Part shown: in pieces, positions 45,396 to 56,651 of the stretch
Layout: the number at the start of each line of letters is the position of its first letter
Position numbering within the stretch: position 1 is the stretch's first letter
DNA from: Calycina herbarum
Taxonomy: Eukaryota > Ascomycota > Leotiomycetes > Helotiales > Pezizellaceae
Length of the DNA: 64,000 bases
Direction of reading: 5' to 3'
Assembly (NCBI GenBank): GCA_001414485.1
Contig: LLEY01000015.1
Location: 62,001 to 126,000 of the forward strand
Program-made: the position numbers and the translations under genes
Notes under the pieces: model-generated
Told to the model about the DNA's origin: nothing
What the model saw: only the letters and a program-made list of their open reading frames with translations
Databases searched by the model: none

Positions 45396-47785
45396 TCATT
45401 TCTTCCTCTCTTTTCTATCGCGGTCGCTCCGATCATGGTGCCGACTGGTTCCACCCTTCTCGTGGCGTGACGGTTTACTGACACTCTCACGACGAGATCG
45501 CTGTCTAGATGCTTCAATTTCGCCGCGTGTAGGAAGTTCTATATCCCTGTCCTCGTCGTTTCTAGTGTAGGTAGAATCTCCATAAGATGTTTGCGAAGGT
45601 TGATTTCGTGATGGATAATAAGTGGAGACAGCAGCAGGTGGTGAGGTATAAGAGTAGGTAGAGTCGCTTGTAGAAGAACGAGGATTTGTTGCGTAGGATG
45701 TCGAATAGCCTTGCCCGCCTGGTTGAGGGACCGTCTGATAGGGAGACGGATTGGTTCCCATCGACTGGTACGATGGCCTGTTATCCATATAGCCACTTCT
45801 GGAATATGGTGTTGTTGAGACGTTAGTTTGGGGTTGGGTAGTATAATTGTAGCCGGACGTTTCGCTGGTGGGGGAGAACCCCGGATTACTTCCCGACCCT
45901 TCTGTTGAAGAGTAGCTGATTGTTGATGGTGGATTATCTCCGTAACTCGAATAGCGAGTATCGGTGGAGCTATGTGGTGTAGTACTATATTGTACATTGG
46001 AGCTAATCGGATACGCTGAGCTCGGGGCCATCGAAGGTGCTTCTGGCCTTGATTGTGGATTGTAAGAGGTGTTACCATATCCAGTCTGACTCTGCGGTTG
46101 ACCAATTGGAACCCGATAAGTGTCATCGGTGCTGGCGCTGCTGTAGCTGTTTGGCTGAGTGCTGAACGAAACGGTTCGATTATGTGCAGGAGTTGCTGTC
46201 ATCGAGTCCATTTGATTACCGTATGCCGAACTACTTGCTCCAAATGAAGATCCAACTCCAGTAAGATATTGGTCATTTCGTTGGTGGCTAGTATCTGCTG
46301 GTGTAGGCGAACTACTAGAGAAGTTGACTTCTCTATAATACGCCTCGAGTAATTCTAATGAAGCTTCATCCAACACCCCAACATCCATGACTTTTACATT
46401 TGTCTCAACTGTGTATATACACCCATAATTGACAAGAGAAGGATCTCTCAATGGCTCTGCATTTTTGGAGAGAATAATTTTCAATGGCTTTTTGGTAACA
46501 CCCGAGTCCGTCTTCGGAGGCTTCTTCGAGCTGTATATTGGCCCATGCTCTTCAGGATCCTGCCACAAATTAGTATCCTCAACAAATGGTACCAGAGAGT
46601 ATATAATAGAATACTCCCCGCGCTAACAGTCATGAATGTTAAAATGATTGCTCACTATGTCAGGCTTTTTGTAACCACGTCCCTCATAAGACGTCACTGG
46701 CAGGCAAGTACAACGTCTATTGCTCTGTTTAAAGTTGACCACGACAAATCGCCGAATTTTCGTATGAACCTTCTCGCCATATTTAACGAAGCTTATGAAT
46801 GTTTCGTTCTTGTTGGTCATCCCAGAAGCAGGAACCGTCCAAAGGGTGCTGAAAACCCTTCCAACCTTGAAAAACTTTTTGTAGTCGTGATTCCGTACTT
46901 GGTAACGCGGATCAAGTTTCTCAGCATTGCCAGGTGTTCCCGTAACATATCGGTGATCGTCATTTTGGCTTTCATCCAGTTCCTGGGGAGAAGTAATCGC
47001 CCCGCCACCCTGGGCCCGATATCCGCCTTCGGCTTGGGCAGCAAAATCCCCAGTGGTCCCCTGAGCAGCACTAATCGGCGGTGCCGAATATCCAGACGTG
47101 GTTGTATACGTGGTAGTATAAGGACTGGATACTATAGGCACAGAAGAATCATATCCAACAGTCGGAGTCTTATTACGGTCGTCCAGAGACAACGAGTTCA
47201 TCCCACTTTCTATAGAAGCGCTAGGGGTGGCAATTGGTGCAGATGTCGAGGATGAACCGTAATCCTGAGTGCCTTCATAGCTAGCTGTACCTCGATCGTA
47301 CCCACTGGAACTCGGGGTGTACCCAGTTCTTTGTGAGGACCTAGTATCTTGAGTTCCGCCGTATCCACCTGAACCGTGATATTGCTTCGAGTGCTTGTCA
47401 TAGGAAGTATTTCGAGTTGGTTGGGACTGCTTTGGCTCTCGATAAGTATCCCGACTCGATTCGGAACCACGTCTGTGGGGGGCTTTGTTCGAAGAATGCC
47501 TTGATGAGCTGGGTAGGGTTCTGGGCACCGTGGATGGATTTTGATATCTGGAAAGAAGCTAGTATCAATACAAGGCGAGTAGTCCGCGATGGAGTAGAAT
47601 ATAGGACTTACGATGAATTAGAACTCGATTGCTCGTATTGCCGTACGCTTCTCCCGGCTTTTCTCCTATGTTAGCATTTGTTCATAATTGTTTGATTCCG
47701 TGGTGGCATTGTTACATTCGTCCTTCCCATTTATGTACCAGCGACCCGTCTCTGGTTCGTAAATCCAAGGATTCGGACTCGACAT
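45396..47785 (-). CDS. module 1: DUF6590-type protein with prion-like flanks (copy A), 744 aa
   Basis: Exons 47785-47716, 47657-47612, 47547-46656 and 46622-45396 keep frame. The protein opens MSSPNPWIYEPETGRWYING. A low-complexity segment rich in Ser/Tyr/Thr/Gln/Gly follows (SSSGYDRGTASYEGTQDYGS and similar). The folded domain, from roughly residue 235, reads EKLDPRYQVRNHDYKKFFKV, GRVFSTLWTVPAS, KIRRFVVVNFK, CLPVTSYEGRGYKKPDI, EYSIIYSLVP and NYGCIYTVETNVKVMDVG. This is the order of blocks in the fungal domain I know as DUF6590, of unknown function. The C-terminal about 260 residues are again Tyr/Ser/Thr/Pro-rich and end in a basic Arg/Lys tail (SDRDRKERKK). The third intron would be only 33 nt (46623-46655), or 42 nt with a later acceptor. 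If not spliced, the frame stops there. It is the left partner of the coiled-coil gene at 49457. Confidence 0.75.
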
Positions 47786-49456
47786 CACTTCTTCATTGTC
47801 ACAGACGTTTGACGAAGGAGTAGCCAGCTATTTTGCTGAAGTAGGAACGGAACTTCCTTTAAGCCCAAGGACAGATCGGGCCACTGAGGCTCTGTGGTTG
47901 CGACATAGTGGGGTTGCAGGACTTAACAGAGAGGGGACCACGTCGTCTTGCAGGAAGGAAGGCGGATAGTGTGGTTGTCCCAAATCTGGTTGCACAATGA
48001 TTGAGCAACTCGGGGTGGGGGAGGATGCCGTATGGCTGGTCTCTACTCCCGCATAATTGATTTGAATCATCTGATAGGTGTAGCAATCACATGCCATAAC
48101 AATTGTGCAATTTCTTGGTGCCACTACTGTATCTGTCGAGAGGGGAAACGGCGGGTTGAACATGTACGGAAAGAGAGCCCGGCGACGTTTATGGGTAAAA
48201 GCGAGGCGAGACGCGAGATATGGTGGAAGGTGGTGATAGTGGGGTGTAAATCAGGTAGCGAGCTATCTGTGCCCCCCTTGAACCCCTATCTATGCCCCAA
48301 GATAGTGTCCAGCAGAGAGGTTGTGGAGGGGTATTTGTTCGGCGGTAGTGCTCCCGTTTTCAGTTCATCCTGAGTTGCAGGCTCTCTCGAGAGCGCTCGG
48401 GTCCTCCTGCAACCTGTCGACCCCTGAAATTGCCCACTAATGGCATCGGCATATGTGTGTTGGTGACGAGCTGTATCAGCACAACAGCAGCTTGATTGTA
48501 GGGAGGTGACAGTTAGGCCTTGCGTCCAGGTGCTAAATCGCAACAACAGGTGTCAAACTTCTTCTGCATCTTGGGGCCTAACCTAACTGAAACCCCCAAA
48601 AGATATGGTATCCAGAGAGTTACAGGGTGCCCAGTTCTGGCTCTGATTTGTCATTTTGGAATCTGATCAATCCCGGCGAGCTTTCAGCAGCATGCTGCAG
48701 CTGCAGCCCTGTGCATTTGGCGATCGCCACCCTCTGAGACAACCCGGATGGTACCCGCAGCAGTCCCCCGGACATCTGAGATGGTGCTTCTTTTGTCATG
48801 TCAAAACAGGCCAACAGGCGCGCCTCTCCTAATTCAATGCAACCTTTCGCGTGGGATGGAGAGGGGAAAGTACTGGTTCTCCCACACGATGAGGCTCTGC
48901 TGAATCCCCCCTTCTATTTCCAACACTCGTGGTAGGGTGGCTCGTTACTCGTTGGCGCATTCCTGTCTTCCCTCGTCCGCCTCACTTTCCACAATTTCGG
49001 GTTCTCCAGAGAGAGGCTCGGGGAGGATCATCCCATGAACTAGCATGGCTTCTTAAACGTGAACTGTCTTTTGATCAGGCCAGGTACCCGGTTTGATCAA
49101 CCCGCCACTTCCAAAGCCACGGTGCAAATGAAGAAGCTCCAAAGTCCATGGCACATGGCACCAGCTGCAGAACGCGGTCAAGCACTTGCTCACCCGCCTG
49201 TCAAAGAGTTTCTTATTCAATTGACACGTTACGATTACCCACAGCGAAATCCGTTGGATCCAGGGGCTGGAGCTGCCGCCAGCCGATAAGCTCCACGACG
49301 AAAGGTCGAAAAGCTGAACCGGTGAAAGCGAAGCTCACCAGGGGAGCGAAACTTTCCGCCCCAGAGCTACGGTCTCGGTCGCATGTCTTGTTAGTAGCAA
49401 CACAAAATCAAAACAATGATCAAAAGCTGGAGTTCAGAGGGCAAGAGCTCATCAAG
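47786..49456. promoter_or_regulatory. module 1 bidirectional intergenic region
   Basis: 1.67 kb between the two head-to-head genes of module 1. It holds both promoters and leaders. Upstream frames such as 49148-49456, in frame with the coiled-coil gene, have irregular composition and look like leader. No other gene is visible. Confidence 0.5.
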
Positions 49457-50854
49457 ATGCCCCAAGAAACGCAAGAAAGTGTCTCCTCGAACTCCGTTAC
49501 CCCGAAAAGAAAGGCACGATACGCCTCCTCCTCCATATCAACGAGTCCTCTTCTAGGCAAAGCTCCCCCACGACAAGACTCGTCCTACTTCTCCACCCAC
49601 CCTGACAGCGACAACAATTCAACCAAAGCAGCGGAAGCGAGAGTGCAAAAAAGAGTGACGATATATCGAAAGAAGGTTCGGAGGACAAAAAGAATAACGT
49701 GGGACCGGAGGGGCGAACTAAACCATCTGCGAAAGCAATTTCAAGATGTAGCAGATGAATTTGTGCAGCAGGTCAACAGAACAGTGGCGTTCAACAACAT
49801 TCGCGAGGAGCTTGAGCCATATCAAGAAAGGATACGGGATGCACAAGACACACTCGCGGCTGCCGAGAACGCGTACGATGAGTTGGAGAAGCGATTGAGA
49901 AAGGAGGAGGAAGAGCTCGAGCGAGAAGAAATCCGCCTTTATGGCCACTCGGAATCGCCAGCCTCCTCTGTCGACTTGAGTGCCGACGTTTCTCCGCCGA
50001 GGGAGACGGAATCGCCAATAAAACATCTGGAAGATGATCTCAAACAAGTCTATTTGCAGAAGGTTTGCGAAGCACATTACCTTAGAGAAGATCTAGATGA
50101 TCTGGAAGAAGACTACTACCGATTTTCGACCGAAGCTGAGCTTCGCCACAAACTCGGAGTTGCACTATCTGCAGAGACTGCGGATTTCTTCCACGCATAC
50201 AGACCGAAACACACGGAGATAATCGAAGAGTTGGAAAAGGTGGAGGCTCAGTTACCAAGTCTTCGTGCTGAATGCCTCAAGCAGGGTCTGTTCAACGAAG
50301 ACGAGCACATCTACAAACCCCACGATGCTTTATACGAAGACATCATGGATTCAATAGACGAAGCACTTGAGCGCTCTCCACTCCGTCTAGCAGAGAATCA
50401 ACGACTTCATCGCCGACGACTGGACTATGATAACAAGACGGATTACGTCAACAATTGGTTGCTGGATTGGGTGGAGAGTTCGACGCATGAGTGCTCTGTC
50501 CTGAAGGAATGGATATTCTCCACGTATCTGTCAAACATTGGACATGCTTCCGAGTTGAATGACCGTTGGAGTGATTTGGCCTTGCAGAATTGGAACACAG
50601 ATGCTGCAGGTATTGACGCCAACAACTATAACAAGGCTAGCATGTTGGATGTCATCACTGGAGATACGGGAAGGCTCAATGCGAGAATGGGAATCCATAG
50701 AGCGTCCGGTTCGACATGTACTGAGAGCTCACTCGATCTCGATGATCTTTCGAGGCTTGGGGATCTTCTCACCGGCAGTGGTGATGGCTCGTGGATGACG
50801 AGAGACACTGCAACTCCCGGTATCCGACGGATGAAGAGACCTATTAGCTTATAA
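49457..50854 (+). CDS. module 1: coiled-coil protein with C-terminal WL/W motif, 465 aa
   Basis: A single exon. The chosen ATG (MPQETQESVSSNSVTPKRKA) is where protein-like composition begins; the frame is open upstream to 49148. A basic Ser-rich N-terminus (to about 70) leads into long charged helices: HLRKQFQDVADEFVQQVNRT, then DELEKRLRKEEEELEREEIR. After a short linker comes a second helical block (EDDLKQVYLQKVCEAHYLRE through SLRAECLKQGLFNEDEH). The C-terminal block at about 330-385 reads YVNNWLLDWVESSTHECSVL ... LNDRWSDLALQNWNTD. The last two blocks are shared with the proteins at 54468 and, in the C-terminal block, at 62164. No signal peptide, membrane helix or enzyme motif is seen, so it is probably a cytosolic or nuclear scaffold. 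Function unknown. Confidence 0.75.
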   Translation: MPQETQESVSSNSVTPKRKARYASSSISTSPLLGKAPPRQDSSYFSTHPDSDNNSTKAAEARVQKRVTIYRKKVRRTKRITWDRRGELNHLRKQFQDVADEFVQQVNRTVAFNNIREELEPYQERIRDAQDTLAAAENAYDELEKRLRKEEEELEREEIRLYGHSESPASSVDLSADVSPPRETESPIKHLEDDLKQVYLQKVCEAHYLREDLDDLEEDYYRFSTEAELRHKLGVALSAETADFFHAYRPKHTEIIEELEKVEAQLPSLRAECLKQGLFNEDEHIYKPHDALYEDIMDSIDEALERSPLRLAENQRLHRRRLDYDNKTDYVNNWLLDWVESSTHECSVLKEWIFSTYLSNIGHASELNDRWSDLALQNWNTDAAGIDANNYNKASMLDVITGDTGRLNARMGIHRASGSTCTESSLDLDDLSRLGDLLTGSGDGSWMTRDTATPGIRRMKRPISL

Positions 50855-52195
50855 CACCTACATGCTGTCGGGGAGCACACACTCAAGTTTGAGTCTGTCG
50901 TTGTTCCACATCTCGATTTCCCACACACTTTTTTATTTATTTGCAACCTCGAACATTCTCACTTTTTCATTGAGGACTTATTAAATTTGCCATTTTTTCC
51001 TTTGTTAGTTACTAGTTCTAAGCGCTGGAGTTATGGGGGTTTCACCCGAGGTCCGGGTTGGAACCATATGTTTTGATGGTACACAGTACATGGTCTAGAA
51101 TGAATTATTTTGATGGCAGGTCTAGATTGAAAGGGTGTTCGGGTGTTAGCGCAATTGGGAACCTGTGTTATTTATCATATTCGAAATCTGCTTGGAAAGC
51201 AAAGGGGTTACGGAGTTTGGAAGAGGGAGGCCCTTTTGATACCCAAATGTTTGAGACACCGTAGTTTGAGTTGTTCTGAAATTATATCACGCACTTGCCC
51301 CCTTTTCTATTTCAGCATCGCATCGAAAACTGAAAATCCCATGTTTGTTTGTTCTTCTGCATATTGCGGAGTTGCTCCTTGAACTGGGATCTGGGATTTC
51401 TCATTATGAGTGTCATTATGATAGATATTTAGCGAGAGACAACTGATACTGTGGCGCTCGGGGCTTTGGTGGTTTGCTTTTGCTTCGTGGAGAGATCAAA
51501 GATAGCGCAATTTAAGATGAGGGGTTAAATATATAACAAGCGCGATTGGTTGCCTCAGAAAATAAGGGTGTGCAAGGCTTTTGGCCAGAGCGTTTGCCCC
51601 GAATTCCACCCAATCGCAACTCGATCGTGACGTGAGTCATAAGTCCCAAGTGGACTCCAAATGTAAAATCAATTGGATGATCACCATGGTTGCACGAAGT
51701 AGGAATAAGAGGCTTGATATTGAGGGGGTGCTTATACGCTAGGAAAGCACGAAAGAAAAACAAATCAGTAGATCCTATCCACCAACCGAAATCATTAGTA
51801 AGGAAATTGATTCGTAATAGGAAACTGTGCATAAATGCCGATATTTCTGTCGGTATTCGCTGTGTGGTCGTGTCGTCGTTAGGTGATGCAAAATGTCGCA
51901 TACGAGTAGTAATATGGAAATACGCTGCAAAATAGAAGACTTGTAAAGCTGGACGGGTTTCAAATGAAAGGAAATAAAACAAACTCGAAAGATCCGCCAA
52001 TTAACGTAGAAGGAAAATTGCCTCGGCGTGGCCAGAGGCTGCATGGTGCTCTCCTGTCTTCATGGGACAATGGAGATAATCGAGGGGCCGCAAAAGAGCA
52101 GCATCACCTTAACGTAGGTATAGTGAATTAATCAGCTTTCTAGAAATATTAGAATGATTGAATAACGAGGGGACTAGATACTTGCATCATATCCT
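50855..52195. other. intergenic between modules 1 and 2, no gene seen
   Basis: 3' flanks of two converging genes. A 162-codon minus-strand frame at 51512-52000 has no motif, and its overlapping frames on the other strand are as open; I do not accept it as a gene. Confidence 0.45.
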
Positions 52196-54187
52196 TCATG
52201 GATCATAAAGATCGTCATCGCGGTGATCATATTCTCGGTTCGGGTAACTAGTGGAAGGGTAATCATTTGCTTGGTAACCAGCGCCACCAGGATAGCTACC
52301 GGAAGGTAAGCTTTGTGCTTGAGTTGAGGAATAAAATGGTTGCTGTGTGTTACTCGTATTATAAGCTGAAGCATTGGATTGCTGGGCGGATGGTTGATAT
52401 AGTAAGGTTCTTGGGGTGTCTTGTGACGAAGAAGCTCCGTATCCGGTATTCTGTCCTGCATTCTGATCATATCCCGTTGTGCGACCATATGTGGTATTCT
52501 GCGAATAAGATATGTTTTGACTGTAGGCAGGAACTGATCCATATGCAGTGTTTTGACCTTGTTGTGTAGCACTGCTACCTGAATAAGGTGTATTCGCAGA
52601 ATATCCAGTAGCTGCTGCAATTTGGCCACTTTCGAAATATGAGCTGTTTCTCGGCTGCTGTGCTCTGCTGGACTCGCCCGTTTGTTGGGATGGGTTGGTG
52701 GCTCCATGGAAAGGCTGTATGGTTCCGTGAATATCATTATATGCGGCTGCAACGTGGTGGCCACTGTCATTATGAATTCTGCCAATGAACCTAACTTTGA
52801 CATTGTATTCAATAGTGTAGACTTTGGAGTAATTCAACCTCGACATCGGATGCAATTTGTTAGCCGGATTTGAAGTTACCATCCTAATTGAGGGTCGTTT
52901 TAACTTTGCCAGCTCTCCAGGGCCATAATCCAGGTAGTCCGACCATATCGCTGCATGGGTTTCCGCGTGGACCCCAGGCTTATTTACTCCTTGGTTAGAG
53001 TAGGTATTGATGGGCCTGTTAGTTATCTACTTAGTGGTGTTTTCACGACTTACGAGGAATACTTACGAACATAGACAATGGCCCCTGAAAGCCTTGAATA
53101 TCAAAAAGCGACGCGCCTTCTGATATTGGTCTGTGCCAGCTTTATATTCTGTTGTGATGACTGTATGGCCGCTTCTGTGGCTGCCTCCCCCTTTTGAATT
53201 GCCTGCTGGTTCTACCCAATTAATCATCAGAACCTGCCACAGATTAGTTTCAGAACAAGGCAAAAAGTCAACGTGAAGAACAATTTACCTTTCCCGCTTT
53301 AAACTCCCTCTCATGGTGAACTTTGTATTCTTATAGGTTGTCAGAATGTATTTCTGACTCAAAGTCCAGGGGATACCACATACCAGGACCACCAAAAGGC
53401 CCCAACTCAGTTTTCTTTCTGGGATTTCTCGTTTGGATTAAAGTACCTACATAGGAAATGTTAGATCTGGCACAATTCATTTTATGATAACCTCAAAAGC
53501 AGAGAAAAAAGAGTATTTTGATAAAGTATTCTGCCAACTACACCAGGGCAACAAAGTTTAAGTTTAGTTGCAGAAGTTGCCAAACAATTAGACATAATAA
53601 GTCTTCAGAATCTACTTGCCTGTCTTTGGGCCATCTTTATCTTTCTCATCCTGTAAGACCATGTCCATACTCATGCCTTGCAAAGCATTCGTCAAGTTAT
53701 CAACGTTTGACTCGTGCGTGTATTGTGATAGTGATGTGTACGGGGAAGACTCGGGGATTGACTGCAGACTAGACTGAGCCTCGGATGGAATAGTCAAAGA
53801 ATACAGACTAGACACCGCTTGACTTTGAGAGGATGGCGCATACAAGCTGGAGGAAGAGAGGCTTTGTGAATTTGAGCCATAATTGTTGGTGGATTGTGAG
53901 GCAGATTGGTAACTCGATGAAGTTTGACTCTGTGAAGCAGCTGAAGTTGATTCGTAGGCTTCGTACTTGTACTCGTATTGTCCTGGAAAGAAAATTTAGT
54001 GAGATATGATTATGTACGCACTGAAGAGTCTACCGGAAGACGACAAGCGATACGCTACGAATCGTTGGTTCTCATCATCTTTCACCCAATCGCTCCAGAT
54101 ACTGGGGTATGTGACACTGTCACCCGCCACATGTTTCGATGACTTTCCCGAGGACTTTCCCCCTGACTTGTCCTTTCGAGGAGGCAT
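52196..54187 (-). CDS. module 2: DUF6590-type protein with prion-like flanks (copy B), 535 aa
   Basis: Six exons: 54187-54034, 53982-53620, 53446-53384, 53329-53289, 53233-53067 and 53015-52196. All junctions keep frame. Intron 2 (53447-53619, 173 bp) uses a GC donor (AG|GCAAGT). The start MPPRKDKSGGKSSGKSSKHV leads to the conserved IWSDWVKDDENQRFVAYRL entry block. A Ser/Gln-rich stretch follows. The DUF6590-type core is split by four introns: EYKVHHEREFKAGKVLMINW, QKARRFLIFKAFRGHCLC, SPINTYSNQGVNKPGVHAET, and HPMSRLNYSKVYTIEYNVKV. The last exon ends in a Tyr/Ser/Gln/Gly tail (TAYGSVPAYSQNISYSQNTT, TGYDQNAGQNTGYG). It pairs head to head with the coiled-coil gene starting at 54468 or later. 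Confidence 0.78.
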
Positions 54188-54467
54188 GCCGAAATTATGT
54201 TGGGGTCCAAAGATTTAGAACGAGAGACTGCAGCTTCGAGCCCCGCCTTTTAAGAAGCGGGCAGCATGATTTGGACTATGGGCGAGTCTGTGGGGACATG
54301 AGGCTCTGTTCCCAATTCCGCACACCCCACCACACCCATTGTTTTGTTATCGTAATGACCACGGGTAATGAGTGGTTCTAAAATGGCAAACCAATGCAAT
54401 GCATAAGTCTTCTGCAGATGTCGCAGGGAGTGGTGTCCTCGGCTAAAAATGTGAAAGGGGTGATTCG
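54188..54467. promoter_or_regulatory. module 2 bidirectional promoter region
   Basis: The shortest of the three divergent intergenic regions, 280 bp, or 547 bp if the right-hand gene starts at 54735. It should carry both promoters. I found no TATA box clearly shared with the other modules. Confidence 0.45.
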
Positions 54468-56651
54468 ATGAAGCACCCACCACTTGCTGACGGGTGCATA
54501 ATGAGTCATGTGATTCTGGATGCATGTGCCGTCTCGGGTTACATCGTTGATGATTGGCCCGATAGGAAGGTGTCTCAATGTGCGAAAGGGGGCATAAAAT
54601 GCCTGAGACTCCAACAAGGATTCAGCCCATCCCACACGTGCAGCTCGGGGAATGAACACCTTAAGATCTCCAAGCCTCAAAAGTTCAGACGCGCTCTCGC
54701 GATCATTCGCCTCGTGTGTCATGAAAAGAGCCCCATGAAGCCCCTGCTCTCTTTGGTTGATATTTGGTCGGACCCACTCGAAGAACTATCTCGATTTTCG
54801 CACCTCATGTTGTCCTACCCAAACTCAGGGGATGATAGGTGGTTGTTACCTCGGGGCAACCTGCAATCTTCGGAAGCAGGCATCGCAAGACCAAATCAAG
54901 TTGGCCAACGACGGAGGTCGGAACCGTTTGCGTTGGCTCCATTGCGCCTGGAAGGAAGTCAGAATAGCCCAAATAATGCAAACTCGACCATCGGGACTGT
55001 TTCCATCTATGACAAGGAGACTCGCCCAATCCTCGATCTTGGGAATGGAAGGTTTTATAGCAGGCCACCTGTTCCAACATATAAGCTCCCCTCAAAACAT
55101 CCACCAGAGTGTGAGGCAATCCCATATGCGCTGCTGCCCGACATCCACTCAATGTCAGAAATCGAAGCCCAAAAACAAGCGCCAAAGACTTTAATCTCAA
55201 CAAGCCCAACGAAATCAAAGAACGATCAAATCGAGTTCAATGGTAAGCTCCAGACGGAATCGAGAGTGACAGAGAGCCTAATCGGATCAGATCATGAACC
55301 GCTACTGATTGAAGCCCAAGCGTCAACTCCCAAACCAGCAGCGACAAATGCAGCAATACCAAACTATGTATCGCCTCAAACCCAGCCGGTGTCTGGAAGC
55401 CTCATCATTGAAACTGGCAACATACCTCTGGGAGCTCAAATGCAGACAGCGACTCCTCACCTGAGGTCACAAGTACCAAATACCCAAATGACAATCCCTT
55501 TTGACAAATTGTGGCCACAGATCCGGAGGCTGCGAGTGAACAACTGGACTCTAAGATCCGAAATTCATGAAATAAGAGCAAAGTTACGAGAGCACCAAAT
55601 GGCCAAGTCTGAGGCGGATGACGTTCTCTTTCGGCGCATGACAGAAAGAAGACTTCTCGGGGAAGACGTTGAAGAAAAGCGCTTGCTTTCTGGCGAAAAG
55701 TCAACGGACGAACTCATGCAAGAGTGCCAAGCCATTAGAGATAACTATGGTCCGCTAGAAGATAGTTGTAATCGACTCGAAGACGAATTGAGCAGTGATG
55801 AGTTCAGACAAAACCAGCTGGAAGAAGAATTATACAAACACCTTGAGCAACAACCCTTTAGGCCAAATTCTGATCGTGGCCCACCTGCCCAGGATAATTC
55901 TACTACACCATCATTCGCACCGTATCCAGTACCTCCAGAATCATTGGAAACGCCTGAACTTCATCCACTAGTACGAGCTTTTCTCTCGAGACTTGGTGAT
56001 CTATACCTTCTGATAGAAGAACATGGCGACCTCATAGACGACAAGGAAAATTTGGACGAAGAAAAAGCAACCAGAGCTAGAGTTGGTTTGCAACTGAGCC
56101 CTGAAGACCAGACCTTTTTGGACCAGTTCGAAGCCTCAGAGTCTCACCTGACCACGAAAATCAACGAAATACAAAGAGAAGTAGAAATGATGAGAAAAGA
56201 CTGCTTCGAACGTGGATTGATTGACGAGAACGACGAACCAACCGATCTGGTGACCCAGGAAAAGCTTTATTTCCGGGAGGAGAAAGATCTGAACGCCCAG
56301 GAAACTTCAGAGTACGTTAAATATCCACTACTACTCCCACGTCAAGGAATAAGAGATGGTGCAGGTGAAAATGAGGTCGAAGAAGCCCCTGACGGAAAGT
56401 CAAACGATACCACGAACCGCATCAATCGATGGCTTTTTGACAAGCTGCGTAGCTCGCCATTGGAAGTGCGGCTCCTCGCAAGCACCTTCCAGCATGTGGG
56501 AGGGGGAAAGACGAATGACCGATGGCAGTCTCTTGTTCTCGATTTTTGGTTTCGGGATCTTCCGATTCGGCCTCAAGACATTGTTTACTCCTCGAGACTG
56601 GCCACTCACAAACATTCAAGTCGTTCTTCCAGCCATCGTTTTCTAGATTGA
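54468..56651 (+). CDS. module 2: coiled-coil protein with C-terminal WL/W motif, up to 727 aa
   Basis: One long exon. The longest start is MKHPPLADGCIMSHV, but the first about 90 residues look like leader. In-frame ATGs at 54735 (MKPLLSLVDIWSDPLEELS) or 54807 may be real. A disordered Pro/Ser/Gln-rich region precedes a coiled coil from about 345 to 465: IRRLRVNNWTLRSEIHEIRA; ELMQECQAIRDNYGPLEDSC. A second helical block holds LYLLIEEHGDLIDDKENLDE and EMMRKDCFERGLIDENDEP, clearly related to the 49457 protein (LRAECLKQGLFNEDEH). The C-terminal block, about 649-700, is NRINRWLFDKLRSSPLEVRL ... NDRWQSLVLDFWFRD. No catalytic motif is seen. It is divergent from, and next to, DUF6590 copy B. Confidence 0.75.
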   Translation: MKHPPLADGCIMSHVILDACAVSGYIVDDWPDRKVSQCAKGGIKCLRLQQGFSPSHTCSSGNEHLKISKPQKFRRALAIIRLVCHEKSPMKPLLSLVDIWSDPLEELSRFSHLMLSYPNSGDDRWLLPRGNLQSSEAGIARPNQVGQRRRSEPFALAPLRLEGSQNSPNNANSTIGTVSIYDKETRPILDLGNGRFYSRPPVPTYKLPSKHPPECEAIPYALLPDIHSMSEIEAQKQAPKTLISTSPTKSKNDQIEFNGKLQTESRVTESLIGSDHEPLLIEAQASTPKPAATNAAIPNYVSPQTQPVSGSLIIETGNIPLGAQMQTATPHLRSQVPNTQMTIPFDKLWPQIRRLRVNNWTLRSEIHEIRAKLREHQMAKSEADDVLFRRMTERRLLGEDVEEKRLLSGEKSTDELMQECQAIRDNYGPLEDSCNRLEDELSSDEFRQNQLEEELYKHLEQQPFRPNSDRGPPAQDNSTTPSFAPYPVPPESLETPELHPLVRAFLSRLGDLYLLIEEHGDLIDDKENLDEEKATRARVGLQLSPEDQTFLDQFEASESHLTTKINEIQREVEMMRKDCFERGLIDENDEPTDLVTQEKLYFREEKDLNAQETSEYVKYPLLLPRQGIRDGAGENEVEEAPDGKSNDTTNRINRWLFDKLRSSPLEVRLLASTFQHVGGGKTNDRWQSLVLDFWFRDLPIRPQDIVYSSRLATHKHSSRSSSHRFLD

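Noticed and set aside
51512..52000. 162-codon minus-strand frame between modules 1 and 2
   Set aside because: No recognisable domain, and equally long frames lie on the opposite strand. Not a convincing further member of the module.
53330..53383. In-frame stop before EYKVHHEREFKAGK in DUF6590 copy B, suggesting a pseudogene
   Set aside because: A 54 bp GTATGT...CTGAC...AAG intron with correct phase removes it and restores the conserved core, so the copy reads as intact.
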